From the NCBI RefSeq assembly GCF_014284275.1, contig NZ_JACOFU010000005.1, forward strand, positions 350,445-414,444: a DNA stretch of 64,000 nt. Reading direction: 5' to 3'. The position numbers and the translations under genes are program-made. Each line of letters opens with the position of its first letter. Within the stretch, counting starts at the first letter, position 1. The stretch is from Affinundibacterium amnicola (GTDB lineage Bacteria; Pseudomonadota; Gammaproteobacteria; Burkholderiales; Burkholderiaceae_D). The notes under the pieces are model-generated. The model was not told the origin of the DNA, made no database searches, and was given only the letters and a program-made list of their open reading frames with translations. This document shows positions 44,044 through 52,347 of this stretch, piece by piece.

Positions 44044-47000
44044 GTTTCTCTCCTTGCCGGAATAATGAAAGTCGAACCGACTTTGAGTTCGTTGATCCCT
44101 ATCGCCTTGGCGGGTTTTTGTTCAAATTGATTACTAATGACGATCCAATGTTCATTCATTGGTACCGCAATACTCCACGGATAATTCGGCAGCAAGTCTT
44201 TTTCTCCGCGTACCGCTTTCGCGTTATCGCGCAAGTCATAGCGCAGATCTTTGCTATCACCAATCGGTGCAATTTGTAGCAAAGAGACCGAGGTGACTTC
44301 GTCTACATATTGCAGATCATGTAAAAACGCGACGATGTTGTGCTGCTGTATTGACCAACCAAAATGTTGCAGTTGACCTTGCTGCACCCAAGGTGACAGA
44401 TAATGACAAATTGCCTGATTGATTTCTTCGATATAACTCCCAGCAAAGCGACTATTGGAATACGCTGTCTTTAGTTTCACCGTGCAGCGAACCTGTATCT
44501 CTTCATAGACGGGATTTTCTACGCTAATGCGAACATCATCAGGCGCATATTGTTGAATATAGGCTTGAATTTCCTGTATCAGATGTCCGCTTAAACTAGG
44601 TTTTTGATTCGCATGACCACCGCTACTTAAATGTGGAATCGGAACAATTAAAATGTGGCCGGGACGAAGACGTCGTTGCGGATGTTGATCCACACACAAA
44701 TGGGGAAAGCATTTGACCTTAAATACCTGCGGGAATTTCTCTAAGATGAGTTGTTCGTAATCTGCAGTAGTCAATGCACGATTTTTATGCTTGAGTCGTT
44801 CACTTGCACGGACGCGAAACTGTTGTTGCGTTTCTTCAGCACGTCCGCTAAAGCTGCGGCGGATTTGTAGCACGCGTGCAAGACCGGCTATTTGACTACG
44901 GCTTCGGTGGATACTAAATGCCGGCAAAGTGGGCGCAGGTTTTTTACCATCCTCTGGTGACCAGATCACTTTGATCGCTTGTGCAAACACGCCATACAAG
45001 CTGCAGAATCTTTCCAAACCAAGTTCAGCCGAAACCGCCAGCCAATACAATCCAGTCGGCATGATGGTGTTGTTTTGATCAATATCGTCAGGGATTTGAA
45101 ATTGCACGATGCCACTGGTCATGAATCCATAGCTTGAATCATCGAGAATATTTGCTTGCTGCATTTTGCGCCAACGATTGGATGACAAATACCACCATGT
45201 CAATCCGGGGTGCGCAAGTCGGGTCATTGGCAAGGAATCTTCACGCAAATAAAAATACAAACTGAGCGCAGAACGGAGCTGGCTAGCGCTCAATCCAATG
45301 AATAGATTGCCGGCGGCTGGATAACGCGGAACTAAGGGAATGCGTTTGATATCGGTACTTCCCATTGCTTCCCAACCAAGCGGGTGCAGATGTAAAAATT
45401 GCTCGTTGCGACCACTATCGTTGATCGCCTGGCCTTGTTCAAAACTAATTTTTGTACTGGCACTATAGTTCAGCACAATTCGGCTAATTTGCGGTGTATA
45501 TGGTGGATTGGGCATCGCCTGCATTAAGCCGATTTTTTTATGACGCGCGTTCTGCGTTAACACCTGTGTTAATAGCTGCGGATATTCTTGATGTCCGAAA
45601 GCACCATCAGGGCTGTCCAGACAAATCTTGAACATACCGTTCATGGTTGCTGATGTATATGTGAGTGGTGCTCCTGTTGCGCTTGTTGCCGGAAGGCTGG
45701 GTTTGAAAAATGGCACAACTTGCTGCAAGCTCCATTGACTCTCTTGGCTGACCTGATTGCTTAAGCTACCATCACCACGTTTTTCATAAGAAAATAAAGG
45801 CATGCTTTGTGTCGATTTATTCCATTTTCCGTCAACCAATACGGCTATTTTCGCGCGAATAGCATCCGCTTTCAGTGGTACTTGATAAGCCCGATAGTGA
45901 GCGGGAAAACCGCCTAAGTTACTGGGCAAGCCAGCCCATTCCACATCCAGTGAAATATCTTTTAACTGCTTTTCCATGATCTCTTCGCAGCCAACGACCA
46001 AATACGCACTAAGATCCGGCAATGGACCAAATGGTAAGAATGGTGCGAGTGCGCTGAGCTGTCCAATTTGATTATGTAAGATCAATTGACGACAGCCTTT
46101 GACGTGGGTTTCGATTTCGATATCTTCGATCAACCAATTGGTCAAAATGTCGTAGGGATAAGCGTATTCGTTCTGCGTCATCTCGCAACGTATGACTGGC
46201 AGGCTAGTTTGAAATGACTCGCCATGAACCGCCATTTGATATGCACTTACCGCCGGCGCACTGGCAGGCAGTAGAAAATCTAAGGCCAAACAATTGGGCG
46301 GTAAATCTGAATTGAGTTCATGATATTCGGGGCGATATTCTGTCACCTGCAACCAACCTTCTGGGCTGGTTAAGGAGATGCGAAACATACTGCGTAATAG
46401 CTTGATAAACACATCGCTTAAACGGATTGCAGAGGTCGCTTGTTGCCTGCTTTTTCTCTTTTCTTGCGCTTGCTCGGCGATCTGTTTCATGCTCGATTCT
46501 ATTGTATAGCGAGCATTGTCACGGAAATGAAATAGCACACGCACCGAGCGTTCGCCTTCTTGCATTTGTAAGCTTTTGCTGGCGATAGCAAATCCAAAAC
46601 GCGTTGGGTTCCCTCCAGATAAATGTTCGCCTGGTTTGGGCGCACCCAATAGTGGTAGTGGTGGCAGCTTTTCAAGATCAAGCGGATCACAATCCTGTGG
46701 TGGAACTGGAATTGTTTGGTGATAACTCGATTGCGTCACAAGCAAACGATTTTCGGCATAATGCTTGTCGAAATAAATGCTATGCAGCGCTACCACTTTG
46801 GCATCATTTAACTGTGACGAAGTTTTAGCACGATAGATGATTTCATTTTGATCTGCATCGATTCCGGCAATAAATTCAGTACCCTGTTCGATCAACATTT
46901 GTCGCGCCCCGGGACTCGCTTGCAACACCAAATGTGCGTTATCGGGCACTTGCGTTTTGGGGCGCATACCAAGCACTTGCTGATAATAGAAATCAATGTG

Positions 47001-47861
47001 CTTGTCGCCAAATCGATTTAGTCGTTTTTGTAACTGCTCGTATAAACGAATAAATGTAATCAACAGACTTTGTGCAGGATCGTGATCTGCACTGCGCATG
47101 GATGCAGGCAGTAATTCTTGCACACCACTTTGTAGCATTCGTAATGCTTGATTAAAAGTGTGAAAATTGTGCTGAATCTCGCTTAGACTAAGTTGACGGT
47201 CACTGAAAGATGCGCTCGCTTTGCTTCCTTTGACGGTCTTCTCGTCGGTGTAGACACGATCACTAACCTGCAGTGCAGGCCATTCCACCAGATCTTTGAA
47301 TTGTTGACTACATAAAGCCGCGCTGTACGGTGCTAAGACTCTGGGAGTGCTATCGCATAGCGTGTGAACTTCCCATTTTAAGCCACGCAAAATTCCTTCG
47401 AGTAGCCTTCTGGTTTCGAGTGCGGCATTTGTTTGTAATACGCTAAGCGACAACAATAGTTGGTTGAGCAATCGTACTAACAGCAAAGGCGAATCGAGTT
47501 GATCACGATAAGAAACGTCAATTTTTTTGACGATATCGTCGCGAAACCAATCGCGGTACTGAGGTTGACGTTGCAATCTCGCTTCAAATTGTTGCGATAA
47601 TTTGGCGCTATCAATCGCCAAAATGTTGGCCATTAAAATACATTCATCGGCTGCAAAAAACGTATTCCAATTGCCATCAACACGTAAATCTAAATGATGA
47701 AATTTCACTAGCCGTGCATATTCACTGGCTAAGCTCAGTAATTGTTCAAACTGCATTTCGTGCAGTTGAAAGTAGTCTCCACGTAAAGCGTCGAGTTGGC
47801 GCTGTGCCTGACTGCGACCGTCGCTGATCATTAATTGAGGCTTCATGCTGGCCCCCAACAT
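44040..47861 (-). CDS. eCIS baseplate J-like wedge protein (Afp11/Pvc11-like)
   Basis: 1273-aa baseplate protein of the J-like/gp6 class, about the size of Afp11. The N-terminal 250 residues are helical; the middle (around 300-700) contains FIRLYEQLQKRLNRFGDKHIDFYYQQVLG, the entry to the J-like fold. Near 1040-1110, FRVRASERLKHKNRALTTADYEQLILEKFPQVFKVKCFP is the classic conserved segment, followed by RPGHILIVPIP and the C-terminal strands. It links the hub to the sheath-triggering ring. ATG at 47861, with a second ATG at 47846 behind a GGGGG run; either is possible. Coupled to the next gene. Confidence 0.88.
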   Translation of the reverse strand: MLGASMKPQLMISDGRSQAQRQLDALRGDYFQLHEMQFEQLLSLASEYARLVKFHHLDLRVDGNWNTFFAADECILMANILAIDSAKLSQQFEARLQRQPQYRDWFRDDIVKKIDVSYRDQLDSPLLLVRLLNQLLLSLSVLQTNAALETRRLLEGILRGLKWEVHTLCDSTPRVLAPYSAALCSQQFKDLVEWPALQVSDRVYTDEKTVKGSKASASFSDRQLSLSEIQHNFHTFNQALRMLQSGVQELLPASMRSADHDPAQSLLITFIRLYEQLQKRLNRFGDKHIDFYYQQVLGMRPKTQVPDNAHLVLQASPGARQMLIEQGTEFIAGIDADQNEIIYRAKTSSQLNDAKVVALHSIYFDKHYAENRLLVTQSSYHQTIPVPPQDCDPLDLEKLPPLPLLGAPKPGEHLSGGNPTRFGFAIASKSLQMQEGERSVRVLFHFRDNARYTIESSMKQIAEQAQEKRKSRQQATSAIRLSDVFIKLLRSMFRISLTSPEGWLQVTEYRPEYHELNSDLPPNCLALDFLLPASAPAVSAYQMAVHGESFQTSLPVIRCEMTQNEYAYPYDILTNWLIEDIEIETHVKGCRQLILHNQIGQLSALAPFLPFGPLPDLSAYLVVGCEEIMEKQLKDISLDVEWAGLPSNLGGFPAHYRAYQVPLKADAIRAKIAVLVDGKWNKSTQSMPLFSYEKRGDGSLSNQVSQESQWSLQQVVPFFKPSLPATSATGAPLTYTSATMNGMFKICLDSPDGAFGHQEYPQLLTQVLTQNARHKKIGLMQAMPNPPYTPQISRIVLNYSASTKISFEQGQAINDSGRNEQFLHLHPLGWEAMGSTDIKRIPLVPRYPAAGNLFIGLSASQLRSALSLYFYLREDSLPMTRLAHPGLTWWYLSSNRWRKMQQANILDDSSYGFMTSGIVQFQIPDDIDQNNTIMPTGLYWLAVSAELGLERFCSLYGVFAQAIKVIWSPEDGKKPAPTLPAFSIHRSRSQIAGLARVLQIRRSFSGRAEETQQQFRVRASERLKHKNRALTTADYEQLILEKFPQVFKVKCFPHLCVDQHPQRRLRPGHILIVPIPHLSSGGHANQKPSLSGHLIQEIQAYIQQYAPDDVRISVENPVYEEIQVRCTVKLKTAYSNSRFAGSYIEEINQAICHYLSPWVQQGQLQHFGWSIQQHNIVAFLHDLQYVDEVTSVSLLQIAPIGDSKDLRYDLRDNAKAVRGEKDLLPNYPWSIAVPMNEHWIVISNQFEQKPAKAIGINELKVGSTFIIPARRET

Positions 47862-47864
47862 TGT

Positions 47865-48278
47865 CTACAGTTGCACATCGCTGCCTTCTCGTAGATAGAA
47901 AGGGTAGACGATGTTGTGTCGGGTATTGGTACTAATGATCCGATACATAATGGTGAAATCTAGTCTGCCTTCATAGGCGGCAGATGCATCGCTTAGTATC
48001 ATTTCCAATTTAACGCGCGGTTCAAAAAATAAAATCGCGCGGGTAATCAGGTCTTTTAAGATTGTGATGGTGCTTTCATCGATGTTTTCGTAAATATGGT
48101 GTTTTAAGCCGCAGCCAAATGTGGGCTGCATGACTCGTTCGCCTGGACTGGTCGATAACAAGATTAACAAGCTTTGTTTAATGTCTTCTTCTGCGCTGAC
48201 CATACTGACCTTGCCACGTCTGGAAAACTCAGGTGGGAAACTCCAGCCAGTACCTAGAAAAGAATTGTCTTGGCTCAT
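47865..48278 (-). CDS. gp25-like baseplate wedge protein (Afp9/Pvc9-like)
   Basis: 137-aa member of the gp25/lysozyme-like wedge family (no lysozyme activity is expected). Conserved pieces are FLGTGWSFPPEFSR, the EEDIKQSLLILLSTSPGERVMQPTFGCGL core with the essential RVM..P.FG motif, and the C-terminal strands IMYRIISTNTRHNIVYPFYLREG. It nucleates sheath assembly on the baseplate. ATG at 48278 is preceded by GGAGATACC; the frame extends 7 codons more but into the PAAR gene end. Confidence 0.92.
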   Translation of the reverse strand: MSQDNSFLGTGWSFPPEFSRRGKVSMVSAEEDIKQSLLILLSTSPGERVMQPTFGCGLKHHIYENIDESTITILKDLITRAILFFEPRVKLEMILSDASAAYEGRLDFTIMYRIISTNTRHNIVYPFYLREGSDVQL

Positions 48279-48288
48279 AGGTATCTCC

Positions 48289-48588
48289 TTAGCCACCAAT
48301 CATGACTGTCGGAAAGCCGAGCACGATATTGCCACCGTGTGCGGTCGTATCGCCAATACGAGCAGCCGGGCGTCCACTAATGAATACCGTTGCACTGCCT
48401 TTGACGATCGTATCGGGTGGCCCAACGCAGACGCACATGTCACCCAACACTGCCGCAGGTAAGCTACCGATCAATACGTTCGGTACGCAAGGACCACTGA
48501 TAGGACCACCGACATGCGGAATCGGTGGTAAACCAGGTGTCACCATCGGGCAAACGTGCATATCTGTAATTCTCGAAGCGGGGGGCAT
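48289..48588 (-). CDS. PAAR-domain spike tip protein (Afp10-like)
   Basis: 99-aa PAAR-type protein. Repeated short strands with Pro-Ala-Ala-Arg spacing are seen: ASRITDMHVCPMVTP, GSLPAAVLGDMCVCVGPPDTI, GSATVFISGRPAARIGDTTAHGGNIV. The His and Cys residues (MHVC, CVC, TAHGG) are the usual Zn ligands. It caps the VgrG-like spike with a sharp cone. AAGGAAAAC precedes the ATG. It has no C-terminal extension, so it carries no fused effector. Confidence 0.92.
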   Translation of the reverse strand: MPPASRITDMHVCPMVTPGLPPIPHVGGPISGPCVPNVLIGSLPAAVLGDMCVCVGPPDTIVKGSATVFISGRPAARIGDTTAHGGNIVLGFPTVMIGG

Positions 48589-48617
48589 GATAGTTTTCCT
48601 TTTTTGTTTTTTTGGGA

Positions 48618-50408
48618 TTAGTTGATCATGACCATGGCGCCTTTAACCGTGGTTTGACCAGCGGCAGATAATTCGGCGCTGGCCGTACCTTTGGCTGTCA
48701 GACTGACATTGGCGGTGCTGCTAATATTTAACCCGGTCGTGGTGACATCCATCTGTGCGGCAATTTCGACATTTTGTACAGCGGAAATGGATACTTTACC
48801 AAGCGCCTTGATGGTGATGTCTTTGGGGCTATCGAGCAAGATACCACTGGTACTCAATTCGACTTTATTATTGGTTTGGTCTTGTAATAAGATCGACTGT
48901 CCATCATCGCTAATGACAATCTTATTGTTTGCCGGTGTGATAAAAGTGATGATTTTCTTGCCGTCATCAAATTCCATTTTTAATTTACTACGCGTGACCA
49001 GCGCTTTAAAATTATTTTCGGCGGTAAGCTCGTAAGGAGGCACATGCTTACTGCTGTATAGACTACCTAAAATAACCGGGCAGGATGGATCATTGTTGAA
49101 AAAGCCGAGCACGACCTCGTCACCAATTTCAGGAATAATAAATCCACCAAATCCAGATGAGCCATAAAAGCTGGCAAAGCGTGCCCATACACCGACGGTG
49201 CTTGCATTCATTAACGGCATCGATACTTGAATTTTGTATTGGCCTTCAGGATCTGCATCGAGTTTTAAGACGATACCAACATGTAAGCCGCAGATGCCAG
49301 CGGTCCAGCCCGCTGCTTCCGGTGCTTGTACTTGATGCTGTTCGGTGAACCAATAGTTCGGCATACCAAATTCTACTTCCGTAATCCAATTACCATCGCT
49401 GATGCGATGTATCACGTTACTAGCGATTACATTGCCATTGAAGTGTTTACCAACCGCCGCCAACTCAATTAAGACACCAGGTTTTGCTAAAGCACTACCT
49501 TGAAATTGCATATGTCCACTGATGCGTGAAAGTGCCGCTTTGGTTTGCTGTGCTTTACTCCAAGCCGTCAGGGCCGCACTTTCCAAAGGCGCTGCAGTTT
49601 GTAAGCCGAAGTCCTCGACGCCCAAGACACTCGCGAGTTTTTTTGCATCGATATCACCTTGGCCAGTGAGTGTGATGGCTTGCGCGCTTTGTTGCACGAT
49701 TGCCAGTTGTGATAAATCCCAACTCGTACTAGTGACGGAATTTAACTGAGAGCGTGAATCGAGTTCAGCCTGAAATTCCATGAGATCCATACCGTAGGTC
49801 ACTTTGAGTACCGCGCTACCACTACTATCTGGCGCTTTTACTGTCACTTTACCGGCATCGACAGTCACCAGAAAGCCATTGACTTCTGCGCGCGCCATCA
49901 TATAGTCCCAGTCGGTGGCATAGTATTGCACCAGCTCTTTGTAGGTGACCGAGGTGGCATCGACAGTTGGCGTTAAGCCGCTGTAATTGCTGATCAGGCT
50001 TGAAATAATTTGATTGTCGGTCTTATTGACATAGTTAGCGTTTTTTCTGCCGACGGTCATTGCTAAAGCTTTGTCGCGGCATTCGATAATCAGGCGTGCA
50101 TAGTTGTCGCCGTTAATTTTGACCGAATGTGTAATGACGATGCCGGTAAAAATCATTTTGGTGGTGCCATCGTAGCCCGCGTTGATGACCACTAGAGTGC
50201 CGGGCTTAAAATTGCCGGCATCGGCAATCGGAAATTCTGCATTCGGCATATCGCCATCAAGCAAAGTAATGATCGCCGACGGAATCCGATTTGTACTGTG
50301 GTTAATTTCCACTGACACCACCTGAATGATGTCTGGAATGACAGCGCCATCACAAGTGATGTTTAATGTCAAAACGCCAGAACTATCGGTTAATGGAGAG
50401 ATTGCCAT
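48618..50408 (-). CDS. VgrG-like central spike protein (Afp8/Pvc8-like)
   Basis: 596-aa spike protein combining gp27-like and gp5-like parts. N-terminal residues 1-350 match the gp27/GPD fold (VSVEINHSTNRIPSAIITLLDGD, VQYYATDWDYMMARAEVNGFLVTVD). The OB-fold lies around 370-460 (VGIVLKLDADPEGQYKIQVSMP, GGFIIPEIGDEVVLGFFNNDPSCPVILGSLY). Residues beyond 480 form a beta-helix of short repeats (KITFITPANNKIVISDDGQSI, STSGILLDSPKDITIKALGK). No extra effector domain follows. Lies in the operon between the LysM adaptor and PAAR tip, as in Afp and PVC. Confidence 0.93.
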   Translation of the reverse strand: MAISPLTDSSGVLTLNITCDGAVIPDIIQVVSVEINHSTNRIPSAIITLLDGDMPNAEFPIADAGNFKPGTLVVINAGYDGTTKMIFTGIVITHSVKINGDNYARLIIECRDKALAMTVGRKNANYVNKTDNQIISSLISNYSGLTPTVDATSVTYKELVQYYATDWDYMMARAEVNGFLVTVDAGKVTVKAPDSSGSAVLKVTYGMDLMEFQAELDSRSQLNSVTSTSWDLSQLAIVQQSAQAITLTGQGDIDAKKLASVLGVEDFGLQTAAPLESAALTAWSKAQQTKAALSRISGHMQFQGSALAKPGVLIELAAVGKHFNGNVIASNVIHRISDGNWITEVEFGMPNYWFTEQHQVQAPEAAGWTAGICGLHVGIVLKLDADPEGQYKIQVSMPLMNASTVGVWARFASFYGSSGFGGFIIPEIGDEVVLGFFNNDPSCPVILGSLYSSKHVPPYELTAENNFKALVTRSKLKMEFDDGKKIITFITPANNKIVISDDGQSILLQDQTNNKVELSTSGILLDSPKDITIKALGKVSISAVQNVEIAAQMDVTTTGLNISSTANVSLTAKGTASAELSAAGQTTVKGAMVMIN

Positions 50409-50457
50409 GTGTGCTCTTTTCTAAAATACGTGATTAAAATCGTCATCACAAACCAAC

Positions 50458-51135
50458 TTACGCTAAGGGCGGAAAGCGTAAATTGGTGCCGGGTTGTAGA
50501 TGTCGAAAAGAACTAAGTCCATTAAATCTTGCTACCTCCATGTAATAGGCACTATCGCGATAGATACGTTCACACAATAGAGGCAAGGTGTCACCGGCCT
50601 GAACAACGACCAAGTGGGTCAGATCTGGCGAGTTGTCGCCTTCTTCTTTAACGATCTGTTGCGGGCTGATGTATTCAACAAAGGTCAGGGAAATCTTGGC
50701 GCGTAGCGGTTCGCCATTCGGTTTGAACAAGGTGTAGTCAAACTTGAGACCTTCGGCCCGACCATAAAAAATTAAACTACCCCACAGCACTTGCACGATC
50801 GGCGCTTCGTGATTGTCACCGACATAGGTGTAGACCGCATCACGTAAGGACTCAACTTGTTGCTTGACAGTTTTGGTGGTGCCAGGGACGACACCCGTGC
50901 CATCCAGAACCAGTTCTTTTAAGCTGAGTTTTTCTGGCTGACTTGCATGAAACTTGGCTTCGCTACCGGCTTGCCCCAAGGTCTGCGCTTTCGAATATTT
51001 AATGCTGTAATCGTGGCCATAGCCAGAAGGGTTAATCAATGCTTGAAACACCGGACGCGCGCTATCAACACTGATGCTGCCATTTTTGGCAACACTACAG
51101 CCTGAGATCTTTAATAGTGTTTTTTGCCCGGACAC
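50458..51135 (-). CDS. LysM-containing CIS tube/baseplate adaptor (Afp7/Pvc7-like)
   Basis: 225-aa protein of the CIS_tube type. The N-terminal 165 residues are tube-like (FQALINPSGYGHDYSIKYSKAQ, IVQVLWGSLIFYGRAEGLKFDYTLFKPNGEPLRAKISLTF), joining the spike to the tube. The C-terminal 50 residues form a LysM domain (VVVQAGDTLPLLCERIYRDSAYYMEVARFNGL). The start is the GTG at 51135, two bases after the DUF5908 stop, with GGGAG upstream. Confidence 0.92.
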   Translation of the reverse strand: MSGQKTLLKISGCSVAKNGSISVDSARPVFQALINPSGYGHDYSIKYSKAQTLGQAGSEAKFHASQPEKLSLKELVLDGTGVVPGTTKTVKQQVESLRDAVYTYVGDNHEAPIVQVLWGSLIFYGRAEGLKFDYTLFKPNGEPLRAKISLTFVEYISPQQIVKEEGDNSPDLTHLVVVQAGDTLPLLCERIYRDSAYYMEVARFNGLSSFRHLQPGTNLRFPPLA

Positions 51136-51137
51136 GA

Positions 51138-51302
51138 CTAGCGCTCCCGGCGTTCACGAAGAATGTTTTGCATCAGTTGGCGACACTCTGCCAAAATTTC
51201 TTCTTTGATGACTTTTTTGTCCAGATAGCTATCGTCATCCTTATCGACAGGACGATTCACTATCGTCGTTTTGATAATCAGTTCTTTAATCTCGATAGCC
51301 AT
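51138..51302 (-). CDS. DUF5908 small eCIS protein (Afp6-like)
   Basis: 54-aa protein: starts MAIEIKELIIKTTIV, then a linker rich in Asp (DKDDDSYLDKK) and a C-terminal helix (IKEEILAECRQLMQNILRER). This is the DUF5908 plan (a short MPIEIRELVIK-type strand followed by a basic helix ending in ExRER), regularly found between tube and LysM genes in eCIS loci. Its function is unknown; it may be an assembly factor. ATG at 51302, 12 bases behind the tube gene's stop. Read base by base from the sequence. Confidence 0.9.
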   Translation of the reverse strand: MAIEIKELIIKTTIVNRPVDKDDDSYLDKKVIKEEILAECRQLMQNILRERRER

Positions 51303-51314
51303 GGTCTGTTTCAC

Positions 51315-51782
51315 TTATTTGCTGCGTTTAGAATAGGTATAGGCAAACGTCATTTTCTCGATTGCCACTTCATTCTTGGTCGCATTGAAGCCTTCGATAT
51401 CCCATTTAATCGGATACGCATTAATGAAAGCCCAAGCGCGTAATACTTCACCTTCCGAACCATTGAGTTTGACCACGATGGTTTGCGGTACGATCAATTT
51501 AATGAAATCACCTTCTAAAGTATCTTTGCACCACTTAACCAAGGGCGAATTGAGCATGGTAATGCCGCGCTTGAGTTCTAAATTTGGATGCTTAATACTT
51601 TTTGGTAACTGGTGAATGAAACGATTCTCACCACCTTCGACGACTGCTTCGGTTTCCATTTCTAATGCAATGCCAGATACTTCGCTGAACGAAGCATCTG
51701 GCACCTGTGAACCATTGCCAAAGGTGACTGTGAAATAAAACGCTGGAGGAGGGTAGCCTCCCTCAAAATATTCACCTGTCAT
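51315..51782 (-). CDS. eCIS inner tube protein 2 (Afp5-like)
   Basis: 155-aa gp19/Hcp-like tube protein. PAFYFTVTFGN then FSEVSGIALEMETEAVVEGGENRF is the usual opening; KHPNLELKRGITMLNSPLVKWCKD, VVKLNGSEGEVLRAWAFINAYPIKW and NEVAIEKMTFAYTYSKR complete the fold. It probably forms the first ring on the baseplate, as Afp5 does. Start 8 bases behind the first tube gene. Confidence 0.92.
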   Translation of the reverse strand: MTGEYFEGGYPPPAFYFTVTFGNGSQVPDASFSEVSGIALEMETEAVVEGGENRFIHQLPKSIKHPNLELKRGITMLNSPLVKWCKDTLEGDFIKLIVPQTIVVKLNGSEGEVLRAWAFINAYPIKWDIEGFNATKNEVAIEKMTFAYTYSKRSK

Positions 51783-51790
51783 GAGAATGA

Positions 51791-52249
51791 TTACTTATTG
51801 GCGATCGTTAAGCCTTCGTGCACGATTTCAATCGATTCAATCGCCACTTCATTGCCTTCGGATTTCAGATCGGTACTGGAAATTTTGGTTGGCCATGCAT
51901 TCGTCAATGTCCATACCATCGTATCGTTGCCTTCTTCATCCAACAAACTGATCGTTACTGGCACACGTTTGATGGTGTTGAGCTTGATTTGATTGAGCCA
52001 ATCCCAGAACTTGTTATCACCTTTAAATACCCCTTTTTTCATGGTGATATTGCCGTATTTTTTCATGCCCGGCATTTTGATCACAGAGAAAACCGGGCTA
52101 TTGCCATGGCGGTATTTGATCTCTTCGGATTGGATATCTAAGCCAGATACCTCTTGAAACGACATCTCGTTTGAATCCCATTTCACGCGGAAATAGAATT
52201 TTGGTAAAGGCCACACGTTTGCTGATTGTTTTGATCCATCATCTGCCAT
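51791..52249 (-). CDS. eCIS inner tube protein 1 (Afp1-like)
   Basis: 152-aa tube protein of the T4 gp19 family, expected to be the main tube subunit. PKFYFRVKW and MSFQEVSGLDIQSEEIKYRHG, then GNITMKKGVFKGDNKFWDWLN, VTISLLDEEGNDTMVWTLTNAWPTKI and NEVAIESIEIVHEG give the standard order of strands. The ATG at 52249 has AAGAGG at the right distance; an earlier ATG at 52264 is in frame but overlaps the ribosome site. A 98-base gap with a hairpin separates it from the sheath gene. Confidence 0.93.
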   Translation of the reverse strand: MADDGSKQSANVWPLPKFYFRVKWDSNEMSFQEVSGLDIQSEEIKYRHGNSPVFSVIKMPGMKKYGNITMKKGVFKGDNKFWDWLNQIKLNTIKRVPVTISLLDEEGNDTMVWTLTNAWPTKISSTDLKSEGNEVAIESIEIVHEGLTIANK

Positions 52250-52302
52250 AACAAACCTCTTCAATAAATTAGTTTAAAAAGTTGAACCACCTTCGCTGTA
52301 TT

Positions 52303-52320
52303 CGACGCAGGTCAGCGTCG
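52303..52320 (-). other. Small hairpin between sheath and tube genes
   Basis: CGACGC and GCGTCG pair across a 6-base loop in the 98-base gap between the sheath and tube genes. There is no T-run after it on the minus strand. It may process or stabilise the downstream tube message. Confidence 0.35.
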
Positions 52321-52347
52321 TTGCAAGGAAGGCGTGACTAGTTGCCT

